Assembly: GCA_947487205.1 (NCBI GenBank)
Contig: CANKVU010000015.1
Span: 1 to 64,000 of the forward strand
DNA from: an uncultured Paracoccaceae bacterium
GTDB taxonomy: Bacteria > Pseudomonadota > Alphaproteobacteria > Rhodobacterales > Rhodobacteraceae
Direction: 5' to 3'
DNA length: 64,000 bases
Shown: in pieces, positions 41,017-49,462 of the stretch
Numbering within the stretch: position 1 is the stretch's first letter
Layout: every line of letters begins with the position of its first letter
Position numbers and translations under genes: made by a program
Notes under the pieces: generated by a model
Told to the model about the DNA's origin: nothing
The model's database searches: none
The model's input: the letters and a program-made list of their open reading frames with translations, nothing else

Positions 41017-41991
41017 TCATTCGCGCAGGCGCTCTTCCAGCCATGACCTCAGATCATCCCGGAAGTCGGAATTCAGGGCGGCGCCTGACAGGCGGATGCT
41101 GCCGTCCCGCCCTTCCTCGTAGTCGAGCCCCGGCCCGACCCTGACCCGCTGCGGATCTGGAGCGGCGCGGCGGGGTTCGGACGCGGATTTCGAAGGGGAC
41201 AAGGCCGCCGAGAGAAGGGCCTGTTCGGCCTCCATCCCCGCCGGCGCTGCCGCATCCAGGCGCTTGGCCAGGGCGGCTCCCAGGGTGGTGTCGGCGTCCA
41301 GCGCCTGGGCGAGCCGCAGGCCCAGCCGCTCGCCGATCGCCGCGGGGTGCCGAAGATGCCCGTCGAGCGCCGAGACCAGGATCGCGAAGCTGCCGATCTT
41401 GGATCGCTTCGAGCGCGAGGCAGCGTGGAACAGGCTTCGCAGAGCCGCACCCAGGTCGGGATAGACGCCTTGTTCCACCGCCTTCACCGCGATCCGGGCG
41501 CGCTCGTAATGGCTGAGCCCGACGCGGATCTCGTTTTCCTCGACCATGGCGAGATAAGCGTCCTCGGCCTCCCGCGGGGTCCGCAGCAGGGCCAGGACGG
41601 TGTCGCGGCCCATCCGGCGCAGCGCCTCGATCCGCCGCCAGCCCGAGATCAGCCCGTAGCGATCGCCCCCCAGATCTGCGACCTCGATCGGGACCTGCTG
41701 GCCCCTGGCCGCGAGCGAGGCCACGAGGGCCGCCATTTCCTCCTCGTCGACGCCAAGCCGGTCGCGGACGAGATAGGCCGCATCGATGGCGGCGAGCGGC
41801 AGCTCGATCACCATGCGGCCGGTTTCGCGCGCCTCCGTCAGGGCCTGGGCCAGTTCGGCGGCCGCCGCGTTCCGGGCCGCGTCGCCGGCGATTCCGGCGA
41901 TCGGGGCAGGGGCCGCGCGCAGGGGCGCGGCCTCGTCGCCCGAGGACAGGAAGTCGGGCCGGGCGGAGGACAGGCGCTTGCGTCGGGCCAT
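41017..41991 (-). CDS. parB: plasmid partitioning protein ParB
   Basis: 'GQQVPIEVADLGGDRYGLISGWRRIEALRRMG' ParB/Srx box, 'VEENEIRVGLSHYERARIAVKAVEQG'; downstream of parA. Confidence 0.9.
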   Translation of the reverse strand: MARRKRLSSARPDFLSSGDEAAPLRAAPAPIAGIAGDAARNAAAAELAQALTEARETGRMVIELPLAAIDAAYLVRDRLGVDEEEMAALVASLAARGQQVPIEVADLGGDRYGLISGWRRIEALRRMGRDTVLALLRTPREAEDAYLAMVEENEIRVGLSHYERARIAVKAVEQGVYPDLGAALRSLFHAASRSKRSKIGSFAILVSALDGHLRHPAAIGERLGLRLAQALDADTTLGAALAKRLDAAAPAGMEAEQALLSAALSPSKSASEPRRAAPDPQRVRVGPGLDYEEGRDGSIRLSGAALNSDFRDDLRSWLEERLRE

Positions 41992-42010
41992 CTCAGATCT
42001 CCCTCGGGGA

Positions 42011-42028
42011 TGTTTCGCGCGCGAAACA
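42011..42028. repeat. 18-bp palindrome between parA and parB (parS-like)
   Basis: TGTTTCGCGCGCGAAACA, same core as 40989-41004 and 31500-31515. Confidence 0.85.
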
Positions 42029-42030
42029 GG

Positions 42031-43395
42031 TCATTCCGTGGCCTTCTGGTCGCGCCGCCAGGCGCCGACGATCAGGCTCTTCACCGCCGCATAGGTGGCA
42101 TCGAAGGTTTCGCGCCCGCGGGCATAGGTTTCGCGATTGAAGTCGCGGTAATCGGCCTCGTAGATGCCCTGGACCTGCTCGCCGGCCTGGCCGATGAGCG
42201 CGGTCGTGCCCTGCCTGTGAGGAGAGAGGGTCGGGCCCAGATAGGCCTGCATGAGCGCGGCGAGCTCGGCCTGCTGGCCGCCGTCGTAGCGGGTGATGAC
42301 CGCCCTGACTGCGTCCCATTCGAACGAGATGCCGGGCCGCCCCAGGGCGCGTGCAGCCACGTTCTCGCCCTCTTCGATCGACCGGAAGGTGGTCGCCAGC
42401 ATGTCGAAGAACCGGCCGGTGGAATCGAATTCCAGGAACGAGGCGCCGAGCGGCACCAGAAGGATGTCTGCGGCCGCCAACCCGTTGATCGTCAGGTATC
42501 CCAGGGCAGGGGGGGTATCGAGCAGCACGATGTCGTAATCGTCGAGCACACCGTCCTCTGCCAGCCGATCGCCGAGCGCGTCCCAGAGCTTCCACCCGCG
42601 CCCCTGCATCCGCCAGACCGGGACCTGGAACTCGGCCCAGTAGAGGTTCAGCTGCGCCCCGATCAGGTCCACGTTGGGCCAATGGGTGGCCTGGACGATA
42701 TCGCGCGCGGAAATCTCCATCGCCTCCCCGAGCGTCTCGTCCAGCGGCTGGGGCGCCTCGCCACGATCGACCGCACGCTGGTTCTGGGACCGGAGATATT
42801 CGCCGTAATGCCGGGCCAGAAGCGGAAAGACCGTCTGCCATTCGTCCGCGACCTTGCCGCCGAAGATCGAGGTCATCGACCCCTGGCTGTCGAGGTCGAC
42901 GACCAGGACCTTGTAGCCGTCCAGCGCCGCCGACATCGCCAGGTGGGCGCAGGTCGAGGTCTTGCCCACGCCGCCCTTGAAGTTCGCCACCGCCACGATC
43001 TTGGCCGGCAACCCCTCGGGGCGGAAGGGGAGGTAGTTCTTGGCCTTGGACCCTTCCCGCCCGAAGAAGGCGCGCAGCCGCAACACCTCGTCGAGTGAGA
43101 ACCACTTGGCGCCCCCCTCCGTCTCGGACCGGCCTTGGGGCAGGTCGGGGTTCTGTTTCAGCACCCGGCGGAAATGGCCCTGGGCCACGGGGATCAGGTA
43201 ACGGCAGATTTCCCATGTGGAGAACAGCCGCAATTGCCGGCCTCCGTCCTCGCCCATCCCGCGCGAGGCCAGGTCGTCCCGGCCCCGCGCACAGGCCGCC
43301 GCCACCGACGAAAAGCTGTCTGTGGAGGCTGGCGCCCCCAGAAGGGAAAGGGCCTGGTCGGGATCGATCGCCAGGTAGGGGGGGATGTCCGTCAC
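42031..43395 (-). CDS. parA: plasmid partitioning ATPase ParA
   Basis: 'KIVAVANFKGGVGKTSTCAHLAMSAALDGYKVLVVDLDSQGSMTSIFG' deviant Walker A; N-terminal DNA-binding-like region; GTG start. Confidence 0.94.
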   Translation of the reverse strand: MTDIPPYLAIDPDQALSLLGAPASTDSFSSVAAACARGRDDLASRGMGEDGGRQLRLFSTWEICRYLIPVAQGHFRRVLKQNPDLPQGRSETEGGAKWFSLDEVLRLRAFFGREGSKAKNYLPFRPEGLPAKIVAVANFKGGVGKTSTCAHLAMSAALDGYKVLVVDLDSQGSMTSIFGGKVADEWQTVFPLLARHYGEYLRSQNQRAVDRGEAPQPLDETLGEAMEISARDIVQATHWPNVDLIGAQLNLYWAEFQVPVWRMQGRGWKLWDALGDRLAEDGVLDDYDIVLLDTPPALGYLTINGLAAADILLVPLGASFLEFDSTGRFFDMLATTFRSIEEGENVAARALGRPGISFEWDAVRAVITRYDGGQQAELAALMQAYLGPTLSPHRQGTTALIGQAGEQVQGIYEADYRDFNRETYARGRETFDATYAAVKSLIVGAWRRDQKATE

Positions 43396-43548
43396 CGCTT
43401 GATCCTGCTCATGTTCGCCTTTTTCTCAAGTGTACGTCGAAACGGCAAACATGGAAGTATAAAGCGAACAAGACCTGATTTTCTTCGCAGGATTGCGGCT
43501 TCCAGGGGGGATTTTCCGGCCCTCGCAGGGATCGCGGCAGAAAAGCGC

Positions 43549-43608
43549 CGTTATTTTAAGTTATTTATACGTTACGGGGTTTTTCCCTGCCAAAAAAGTA
43601 CGAGTTGT
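43549..43608. other. AT-rich stretch, candidate DNA unwinding element of the plasmid origin
   Basis: CGTTATTTTAAGTTATTTATACGTTACGGGGTTTTTCCCTGCCAAAAAAGTACGAGTTGT in an otherwise GC-rich window, next to iterons and repA. Confidence 0.6.
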
Positions 43609-43640
43609 CAGCTCCTTCCGAGCGATCCGAGGAGGGCGGG

Positions 43641-43699
43641 CGATTCCGATCCCACGTTGCTGCGACTCCGATCCCACAATGGCCCGATTCCGATCCGCC
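43641..43699 (+). repeat. three iterons with 22-bp period upstream of repA
   Basis: CGATTCCGATCCCAC (43641), CGACTCCGATCCCAC (43663), CGATTCCGATCCGCC (43685). Confidence 0.85.
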
Positions 43700-43770
43700 G
43701 AAGCGCGATGGACCCGCGCCCTGTCTTGCCACTAGGGTGTCACTGAACCCCCGAAAGAGGGACGGGCAGC

Positions 43771-44775
43771 ATGACGAGGGCGGTGGGGCAGGGATTGGCC
43801 TCTGAACGGCAGCCGGCGGCGGACTTCTTCGTCTGCGAGGTCTTCGACGCCTCGCCGAAGGACGATTTGGGGTCGATGGAACATCCGATCTTCTCGCTCT
43901 CGACCCGGCCGGATCGCCGCGTCCTGAGCTATGCCCATAACGGGGTGACGATCGACATCACCCCTTCGGTCCGGGGGCGGGCGACGATCCACGACAAGGA
44001 TATCCTCATCTACTGCGTCAGCCAGCTGATGGCGGCGGTGAATGCCGGCAGGGAAGTGTCCCGGACCCTGCGGCTGACGGCGCACGACCTGCTGGTGGCC
44101 ACCAACCGCGACACCAGCGGCGATGCCTATCACCGCCTCCGGGAGGCGTTCGAGCGGCTGGCGGGGACCCGCATCACCACCAACCTGACGACCGGCGGAG
44201 TGGAGACGACGCAAGGGTTCGGCCTGATCGAAGCCTGGGAGATCCGCCGCCGCAGCCGGGGCGGCCGGATGATGTCGGTGTCGGTGACCCTGTCGGACTG
44301 GCTCTACCGGGCGGTACTGTCGAAATCGGTCCTCACCCTCAGCCGCGATTACTTCCGGCTGCGCAAGCCGCTGGAGCGGCGCATCTACGAGCTCGCGCGC
44401 AAGCATTGCGGTCGCCAGCCCGCCTGGACCGTTTCGGTCGAGGTCCTGCACCGCAAGTCCGGCTCCACCGCCCCGCGCCGGGTGTTCCGCGCCGCCCTGC
44501 GCCGGATGATCACCGAGGGCCGGCTGCCCGATTACCTCCTCTCCGAGGAGCCCGGCGACCTGATCCGGGTCACCCGGGCCGGCCGCGTGGACCCGGCCGC
44601 GCCGCGCTTCGACGCGGAGGTCCTGGCGGCGGCCCGGGCGCTGGCGCCCGGATTCGATGTCCATGCGCTCGAGGCCGAGTGGCGATCCTGGTGGATCGAA
44701 ACCGGACAGCCGAAGCTTAACGCTCCCGATCGCGCCTTCCTTGGCTGGGTGAAGGTCCGTGCTTCCCGCGGATGA
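43771..44775 (+). CDS. repA: plasmid replication initiator RepA (RPA family)
   Basis: 'DLGSMEHPIFSLSTRPDRRVLSYAHNGVTIDITPSVRGRATIHDKDILIYCVSQLM', 'RLRKPLERRIYELARKHCG'; downstream of iterons, divergent from parAB. Confidence 0.9.
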   Translation: MTRAVGQGLASERQPAADFFVCEVFDASPKDDLGSMEHPIFSLSTRPDRRVLSYAHNGVTIDITPSVRGRATIHDKDILIYCVSQLMAAVNAGREVSRTLRLTAHDLLVATNRDTSGDAYHRLREAFERLAGTRITTNLTTGGVETTQGFGLIEAWEIRRRSRGGRMMSVSVTLSDWLYRAVLSKSVLTLSRDYFRLRKPLERRIYELARKHCGRQPAWTVSVEVLHRKSGSTAPRRVFRAALRRMITEGRLPDYLLSEEPGDLIRVTRAGRVDPAAPRFDAEVLAAARALAPGFDVHALEAEWRSWWIETGQPKLNAPDRAFLGWVKVRASRG

Positions 44776-44779
44776 GGAG

Positions 44780-45277
44780 TCAGGTCAGACCGGCCTCGGC
44801 CAGGCGGGACTCGGTCTCGTCGGCGGTCAGGAACCGCCCGTAGGGCCCGACCTCGATATCCGATCGCACGACCCGCGCGGGGTTCCCGGCGACGATCGAG
44901 CGGGGCGGGACGGACTTGGTGACGACCGAACCGGCCCCCACCACGCAATTGTCCCCGATCTCGACGCCGGGCAGGATCAGGCTGCGTCCGCCGATGAAGC
45001 AGTTCGCCCCGATGCGGGTATGGAGATAGAGCCCCCGTGTCATGTCGTGGGTCAGGAGGCGCGACTCGAAGGCGAGGTAGGTGTGGGCGCCGACATGCAC
45101 GCCCGGGGGAAAGGTCCGGTCGAGCTGCGCCGAGAGCGACATCTGCACCGTGGGGTGCAAGTCCATCCCCCAGATGCGGGTGTAATAGCGGCGCCGGAGA
45201 TCGACGAGGAGGTTGCGTAGCCCCGAAAGCCGGTTCAGGCCGCGCTTGCGGGCCTTCTTGTGGGGGGGGGCGGTCAT
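44780..45277 (-). CDS. hexapeptide-repeat acetyltransferase (LbetaH)
   Basis: 'RIGANCFIGGRSLILPGVEIGDNCVVGAGSVVTKSVPPRSIVAGNPARVVR'. Confidence 0.85.
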   Translation of the reverse strand: MTAPPHKKARKRGLNRLSGLRNLLVDLRRRYYTRIWGMDLHPTVQMSLSAQLDRTFPPGVHVGAHTYLAFESRLLTHDMTRGLYLHTRIGANCFIGGRSLILPGVEIGDNCVVGAGSVVTKSVPPRSIVAGNPARVVRSDIEVGPYGRFLTADETESRLAEAGLT

Positions 45278-46353
45278 GCGCTGGCTCCCTTGCGGTGTCG
45301 GGCCAGAATTTCGCGCGCCGACGGATCGAGACGGCCGGTCACCGTGGCGGAAGGGGGGCGGCCGAAGGCCCCGGCCAGGAGCGCGCGCGCCTCGGCCGGA
45401 TAACCCTTGGCGAGATATTGTCCCGCCTTGGCGAGGGAATAGGCCTGCCCCGTGGCGAGGCTGCCCGCAAAGAAACGGCGCAGGAACATCAATCGGGCGC
45501 GGTGCTTGAAATAGAGCGAGAAGGGCGACGGGGGCCGGGAATGGGTCGCCGAACCGATTGCGGTGCCGGCCCGGTGATAGACCACCGCCTCGGGGCAATA
45601 GGCCAGCGGCAGGTCTCCGCGGCGCAGCGCCCAGTCGACCTCCTCGTAGTAGAGGAAGTAATCCTCGCGCAGCGGTCCCACCTCTTCGTAGAACCGCCGG
45701 GAGGCGACCATGCTTGCCCCCGTGATGAAGTCCATTCCGGCCGGATCGGCGGGAGGCGTCTCTGCGTGGGGGGCAAAGAGGTTCACGTTGCCGGTGATCC
45801 CCGTCCGGCGGTCGATCGTGCCGCCGTCGATCTGGATCATTTCCGGCCGATCGTAGTAGAGGACCCGCCCCCCCATGAGGGAGAAGCCCTCCATGGGGGC
45901 GGGATGGGTGGCGAAGGCGCGGGCCGTATCCGGCGGCACGACGCTGTCGGGATTGAGGATCCAGAACCGGTCGATCCCCTCGATCCGGGCCAGTTCCGCC
46001 AGGCCGGCATTCACCCCGCCGGCAAAACCGGTGTTCCGCCCGGTCTCCACCAGTTGCAGGGCATGGCCGGAGGCCGCGGCCATTTCCTCGGGGGTGTCCG
46101 CCAGGAAGGGCGCGACGGCGGGGGCGATCGGCACCGGCCCGCCGGCAGGCGGCGCCTCCCGGCCGTTGGCGGCCCAGTCGCGGATCGTTCCCGGCGTGCC
46201 GTCCCCCGATCCGTTATCGACCACCACGATCCGGAGCCGGACCCCCCGGGAGCCCAGGAGGCTCTCGAGGCAGTCGAGGATGATCTCGCGCGCGTCGAAG
46301 GTGACGACGACGACGCCGAGCGTCGCGGACGGGGAGGGCGTATCGCGTTCCAT
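45274..46353 (-). CDS. glycosyltransferase family 2 (rhamnosyltransferase-like)
   Basis: 'LGVVVVTFDAREIILDCLESLLGS...IVVVDNGSGDGT...NTGFAGGVNAGLAE'. Confidence 0.88.
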   Translation of the reverse strand: MERDTPSPSATLGVVVVTFDAREIILDCLESLLGSRGVRLRIVVVDNGSGDGTPGTIRDWAANGREAPPAGGPVPIAPAVAPFLADTPEEMAAASGHALQLVETGRNTGFAGGVNAGLAELARIEGIDRFWILNPDSVVPPDTARAFATHPAPMEGFSLMGGRVLYYDRPEMIQIDGGTIDRRTGITGNVNLFAPHAETPPADPAGMDFITGASMVASRRFYEEVGPLREDYFLYYEEVDWALRRGDLPLAYCPEAVVYHRAGTAIGSATHSRPPSPFSLYFKHRARLMFLRRFFAGSLATGQAYSLAKAGQYLAKGYPAEARALLAGAFGRPPSATVTGRLDPSAREILARHRKGASA

Positions 46354-46397
46354 GTCCGCGTCTTAGGCGCCTTCGCCCCCGAGGGCCAGAGACCTCC

Positions 46398-49037
46398 CTA
46401 GGTCATGAGCACCGGGTCGAAGGCGGCCAGGCCGGGGATGCCGCCGACATCCGTGGTATCGAAATCCGAGGCGTCCACCGTGATCTCGACATCCGACAGG
46501 AGGCCGTCGAAGTTCCCGCCCCAGGGATTGCCGAGATAGAGGCCATGGCTACTGCCGTCCGAAATGGGCCCCATATCGGTCCGACCGGCCGCCTCGCCGT
46601 CGATCGCCACCTGCAGGATCCCGTCGAGAAGGTCGATCTCCACCTCGTGGGCCGCCCCGTCATTCACCGCCGGTCCGGAGGTTTCGAACCGGAGCCGGCC
46701 GTCCTCGGTCGCGGCCCGGATCAGGATATCTCCGTCGCCCCTCACCGTTCCGATGAAGGCCGAGCCCAGGCGAAAGATCGTTCCGCTGTCCCCGGGCTCG
46801 CCGGCCAGGGTGAAGTCGAGCGAGAATTCGTCCGTCCCCACCATCTCGACCACGTGGTCGCGCGGGATCTCCGCTTTTGCCCCCGATGAGCCGAGACGTA
46901 CGCCGTCCGTGCCGAGCCCCGAAAGGTCGATCTCCTCGTCCCCGTCGACGATCAGCCCGGTCCCGGATTCGAACCGCAGGAGTTCCGGGCCGGTCACCTC
47001 GAAATCGTGCGACACGTTCCGGCTTGCCCCGTCGGGGAGCGTCACCTTCAACGTCACGCTTTCCTGCCCGCCGCCCTCGAACACGGCGGCGAAGACCCGG
47101 TCGGTCACGGTGCTGCCGTTCGAGAAACTCCATTCGAAACGCGCCTCGTCGCCGACGGGATTTCCGTCGAGGAGCGTGTGGCTCGCGTCGAAGATCCGGG
47201 CGCTCGCGTCCTCGTCGACGGTTGCGATGTGAAATCCGGGTCGCAGGCCCTCGCTCGGGACGAGGGTCTCGGAGGCGCCGGCATTGGCCAGGTCGGCCAG
47301 TCCCCCGGGGCGGGCGACGAACAGGTGTGCCCCGTCATCGGCCTGCAGCGAGGAGGACAGGAACACGTCTCCGTAATAGCCGGGCGCGTTCGGATCCTGA
47401 TCCTGGACAAGGACATTGCCGGTCACCGTCCCGGTATCCGCACTGATCCTGGAGACGAGGTTGTCGGCGATCGTGACATCGCGGGATCTCGCGCTGACGT
47501 TGATCCACGGAATCTCCACCGGCGCGTCGGTGCCGTCGGCATCGCGGCCATCGGCATGCAGGACGCTGTTTCCCCGGATGGTCAGGCCGTCCGTCTCCCC
47601 CACGGTGATGCCATGGCGGTGCCCGTTGACGATCACGTTGTCCTCGATCGTGAGGTCGCGATAGAACATCTCTTTCCCGGCCAGGCCCCGATCGACCATG
47701 TCGTTGCGCATGAAGATCGACTGGGTCCAGTCGCCCGCGCCGATATCGAGCGTGTTGCCGCGGATGACGACATCGGTCGAGGGCCGGTCCGCGCCGTTGG
47801 TCCAGAACTGGATCATGTCCGCGTGGTCGCCGGAGCTTTCGGCCGTGTCGAAATCGTGGATGTGGTTGTTTTCGATCGATGCGTTCTGAACTTTGGCGAA
47901 GTTGAGCCCGTCCATGCGCATGGAATGGATGTCATTGTCCCGGACGACCAGATCGTCGATGCCATTCAGCACCGCCCCCTTCCAGAACTCGAAGAATTCC
48001 GTCCCTTCTATGGTCACGCCCGTGGCATTGCGGACCGACAGGCCCGTGCCCCATCCATGCCCATCCGCGACCGAGGAGACGCCGCGGGCCAGGTCTCCGT
48101 CGAAGGTCGCGTTCCGGATCGCGATGTTCTCGCCGCCATTGACCACGAAGGGCCGGATGAACCGCGCGTCGCCCGAGCCGTAATCGTAATCGAAGACCAC
48201 GCCGTCGAACCCGATATTTTCGGCCCCGCGAATGTCGAGGCCCGAAAAGATCGCCGGGTTAGAGGCATCGGCGGAGGCGATCGTCACCTCGGAGGCATAG
48301 GTGTAATCGAAGCCGGATTGCACGGTCAGCCGAAAGTCGCCGTAATCGCCACCGTCGAGAAGAATTTTCTCGCCACCCTCCGCTCTAGAAAGGGCATCGT
48401 AAAGGTCGGACTGCGTCGAAACCCGGACGACGTCCCCGGCCGGCAGGTCGGGAGGATTGTCCACGGTTCCACCGTCATCGGGCGCGTCATCGTCGTCGGG
48501 AGGGACGGCCTGGTCGGGGCCGTCATCCGCCCCGGTCCCGCCATCCGGGGTCATGTCCGTGGCGGAAATGGTCAGGGTCCCGATCTTCGAGGCGAAATTG
48601 TCTTCGCCTCGGGGATCGCCCAGCTGGAAATCGGTGTCGGTCCCGCCCTTTGCCACGAGCGGGGGCATTTCGACCGTGCCCGTCCTCTCTCCATCCACGA
48701 TGACGGACAATTGGCCGTCGCTGTAATCGATCTCTACGGCATGGGGGGCTGCATCGGCCATGTTTGCACCCGTGGTCCGCAGGTCGACCATGCCCGTATC
48801 CGTCGCCGCCTGCAGCACTATTTCTCCCGCGTCGTCCACCGAGGCCACGAGGCTGGAGCCCAGGCGAAAGAGTTCGCCGCTTTCGCCGGGAGACCGCGCC
48901 GTGATGTCGAAATTTACGGAAAATGTTTCCGCTCCGAGAAGGCCGTCGACGGCATCGTGCGAGATCTGTTCCGAAACCCCCTCATGCCCCAGGACAATCG
49001 GATACACGGAGGCATAGGTGATAATATCGGATGTCAT
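46398..49037 (-). CDS. right-handed beta-helix protein flanked by two LamG-like domains
   Basis: Repeated 'FSVNFDITARSPGESGELFRLGSSLVASV' and 'FSLDFTLAGEPGDSGTIFRLGSAFIGTV' around a beta-helix core; no signal peptide. Confidence 0.75.
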   Translation of the reverse strand: MTSDIITYASVYPIVLGHEGVSEQISHDAVDGLLGAETFSVNFDITARSPGESGELFRLGSSLVASVDDAGEIVLQAATDTGMVDLRTTGANMADAAPHAVEIDYSDGQLSVIVDGERTGTVEMPPLVAKGGTDTDFQLGDPRGEDNFASKIGTLTISATDMTPDGGTGADDGPDQAVPPDDDDAPDDGGTVDNPPDLPAGDVVRVSTQSDLYDALSRAEGGEKILLDGGDYGDFRLTVQSGFDYTYASEVTIASADASNPAIFSGLDIRGAENIGFDGVVFDYDYGSGDARFIRPFVVNGGENIAIRNATFDGDLARGVSSVADGHGWGTGLSVRNATGVTIEGTEFFEFWKGAVLNGIDDLVVRDNDIHSMRMDGLNFAKVQNASIENNHIHDFDTAESSGDHADMIQFWTNGADRPSTDVVIRGNTLDIGAGDWTQSIFMRNDMVDRGLAGKEMFYRDLTIEDNVIVNGHRHGITVGETDGLTIRGNSVLHADGRDADGTDAPVEIPWINVSARSRDVTIADNLVSRISADTGTVTGNVLVQDQDPNAPGYYGDVFLSSSLQADDGAHLFVARPGGLADLANAGASETLVPSEGLRPGFHIATVDEDASARIFDASHTLLDGNPVGDEARFEWSFSNGSTVTDRVFAAVFEGGGQESVTLKVTLPDGASRNVSHDFEVTGPELLRFESGTGLIVDGDEEIDLSGLGTDGVRLGSSGAKAEIPRDHVVEMVGTDEFSLDFTLAGEPGDSGTIFRLGSAFIGTVRGDGDILIRAATEDGRLRFETSGPAVNDGAAHEVEIDLLDGILQVAIDGEAAGRTDMGPISDGSSHGLYLGNPWGGNFDGLLSDVEITVDASDFDTTDVGGIPGLAAFDPVLMT

Positions 49038-49462
49038 TGGGAATTTTCCTTATTGCGTTCGGCAAAGCCGGATCGACCGGGAAGGCGGGATCGGGTGGAT
49101 ATGGATGCGGTGATACGATCCAGTCCGTGGCCCCAGATTCGAGAGCCATGGGGAGGTGCGGACCGCAGGAATGGTGTCAGCACGGCGTCACGGGGCGGCA
49201 GGACATGCCGCCGGATCGGCGAAACAGGAGGTATGGCGATATGGCCGGCGCCAGGGATCGCTGCGGCTCCGTCATGGGCTCTGTATCCATCGGTTCATGC
49301 CTCGGCGCGGATTGACGGGAGGCGATGCTCGAAAGACTACGAACCGGGGAAGGCCTTGTCGTTCAAGGCGAAGTTTCTTTGTTGGCGGATTCCAGCACGT
49401 CGCTGAGCATGCCCCCGCCTAGTCACACGCATCGGGCGATCCTGCCCCGGAATTGCGGGGTG

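Noticed and set aside
43549-43575. Canonical DnaA box in the AT-rich origin segment
   Set aside because: Only TTATTTATA-like degenerate matches present; not reported as a separate site
47007-49406. 799-aa ORF antisense to the LamG/beta-helix gene
   Set aside because: GC-driven antisense ORF; translation lacks domain signatures
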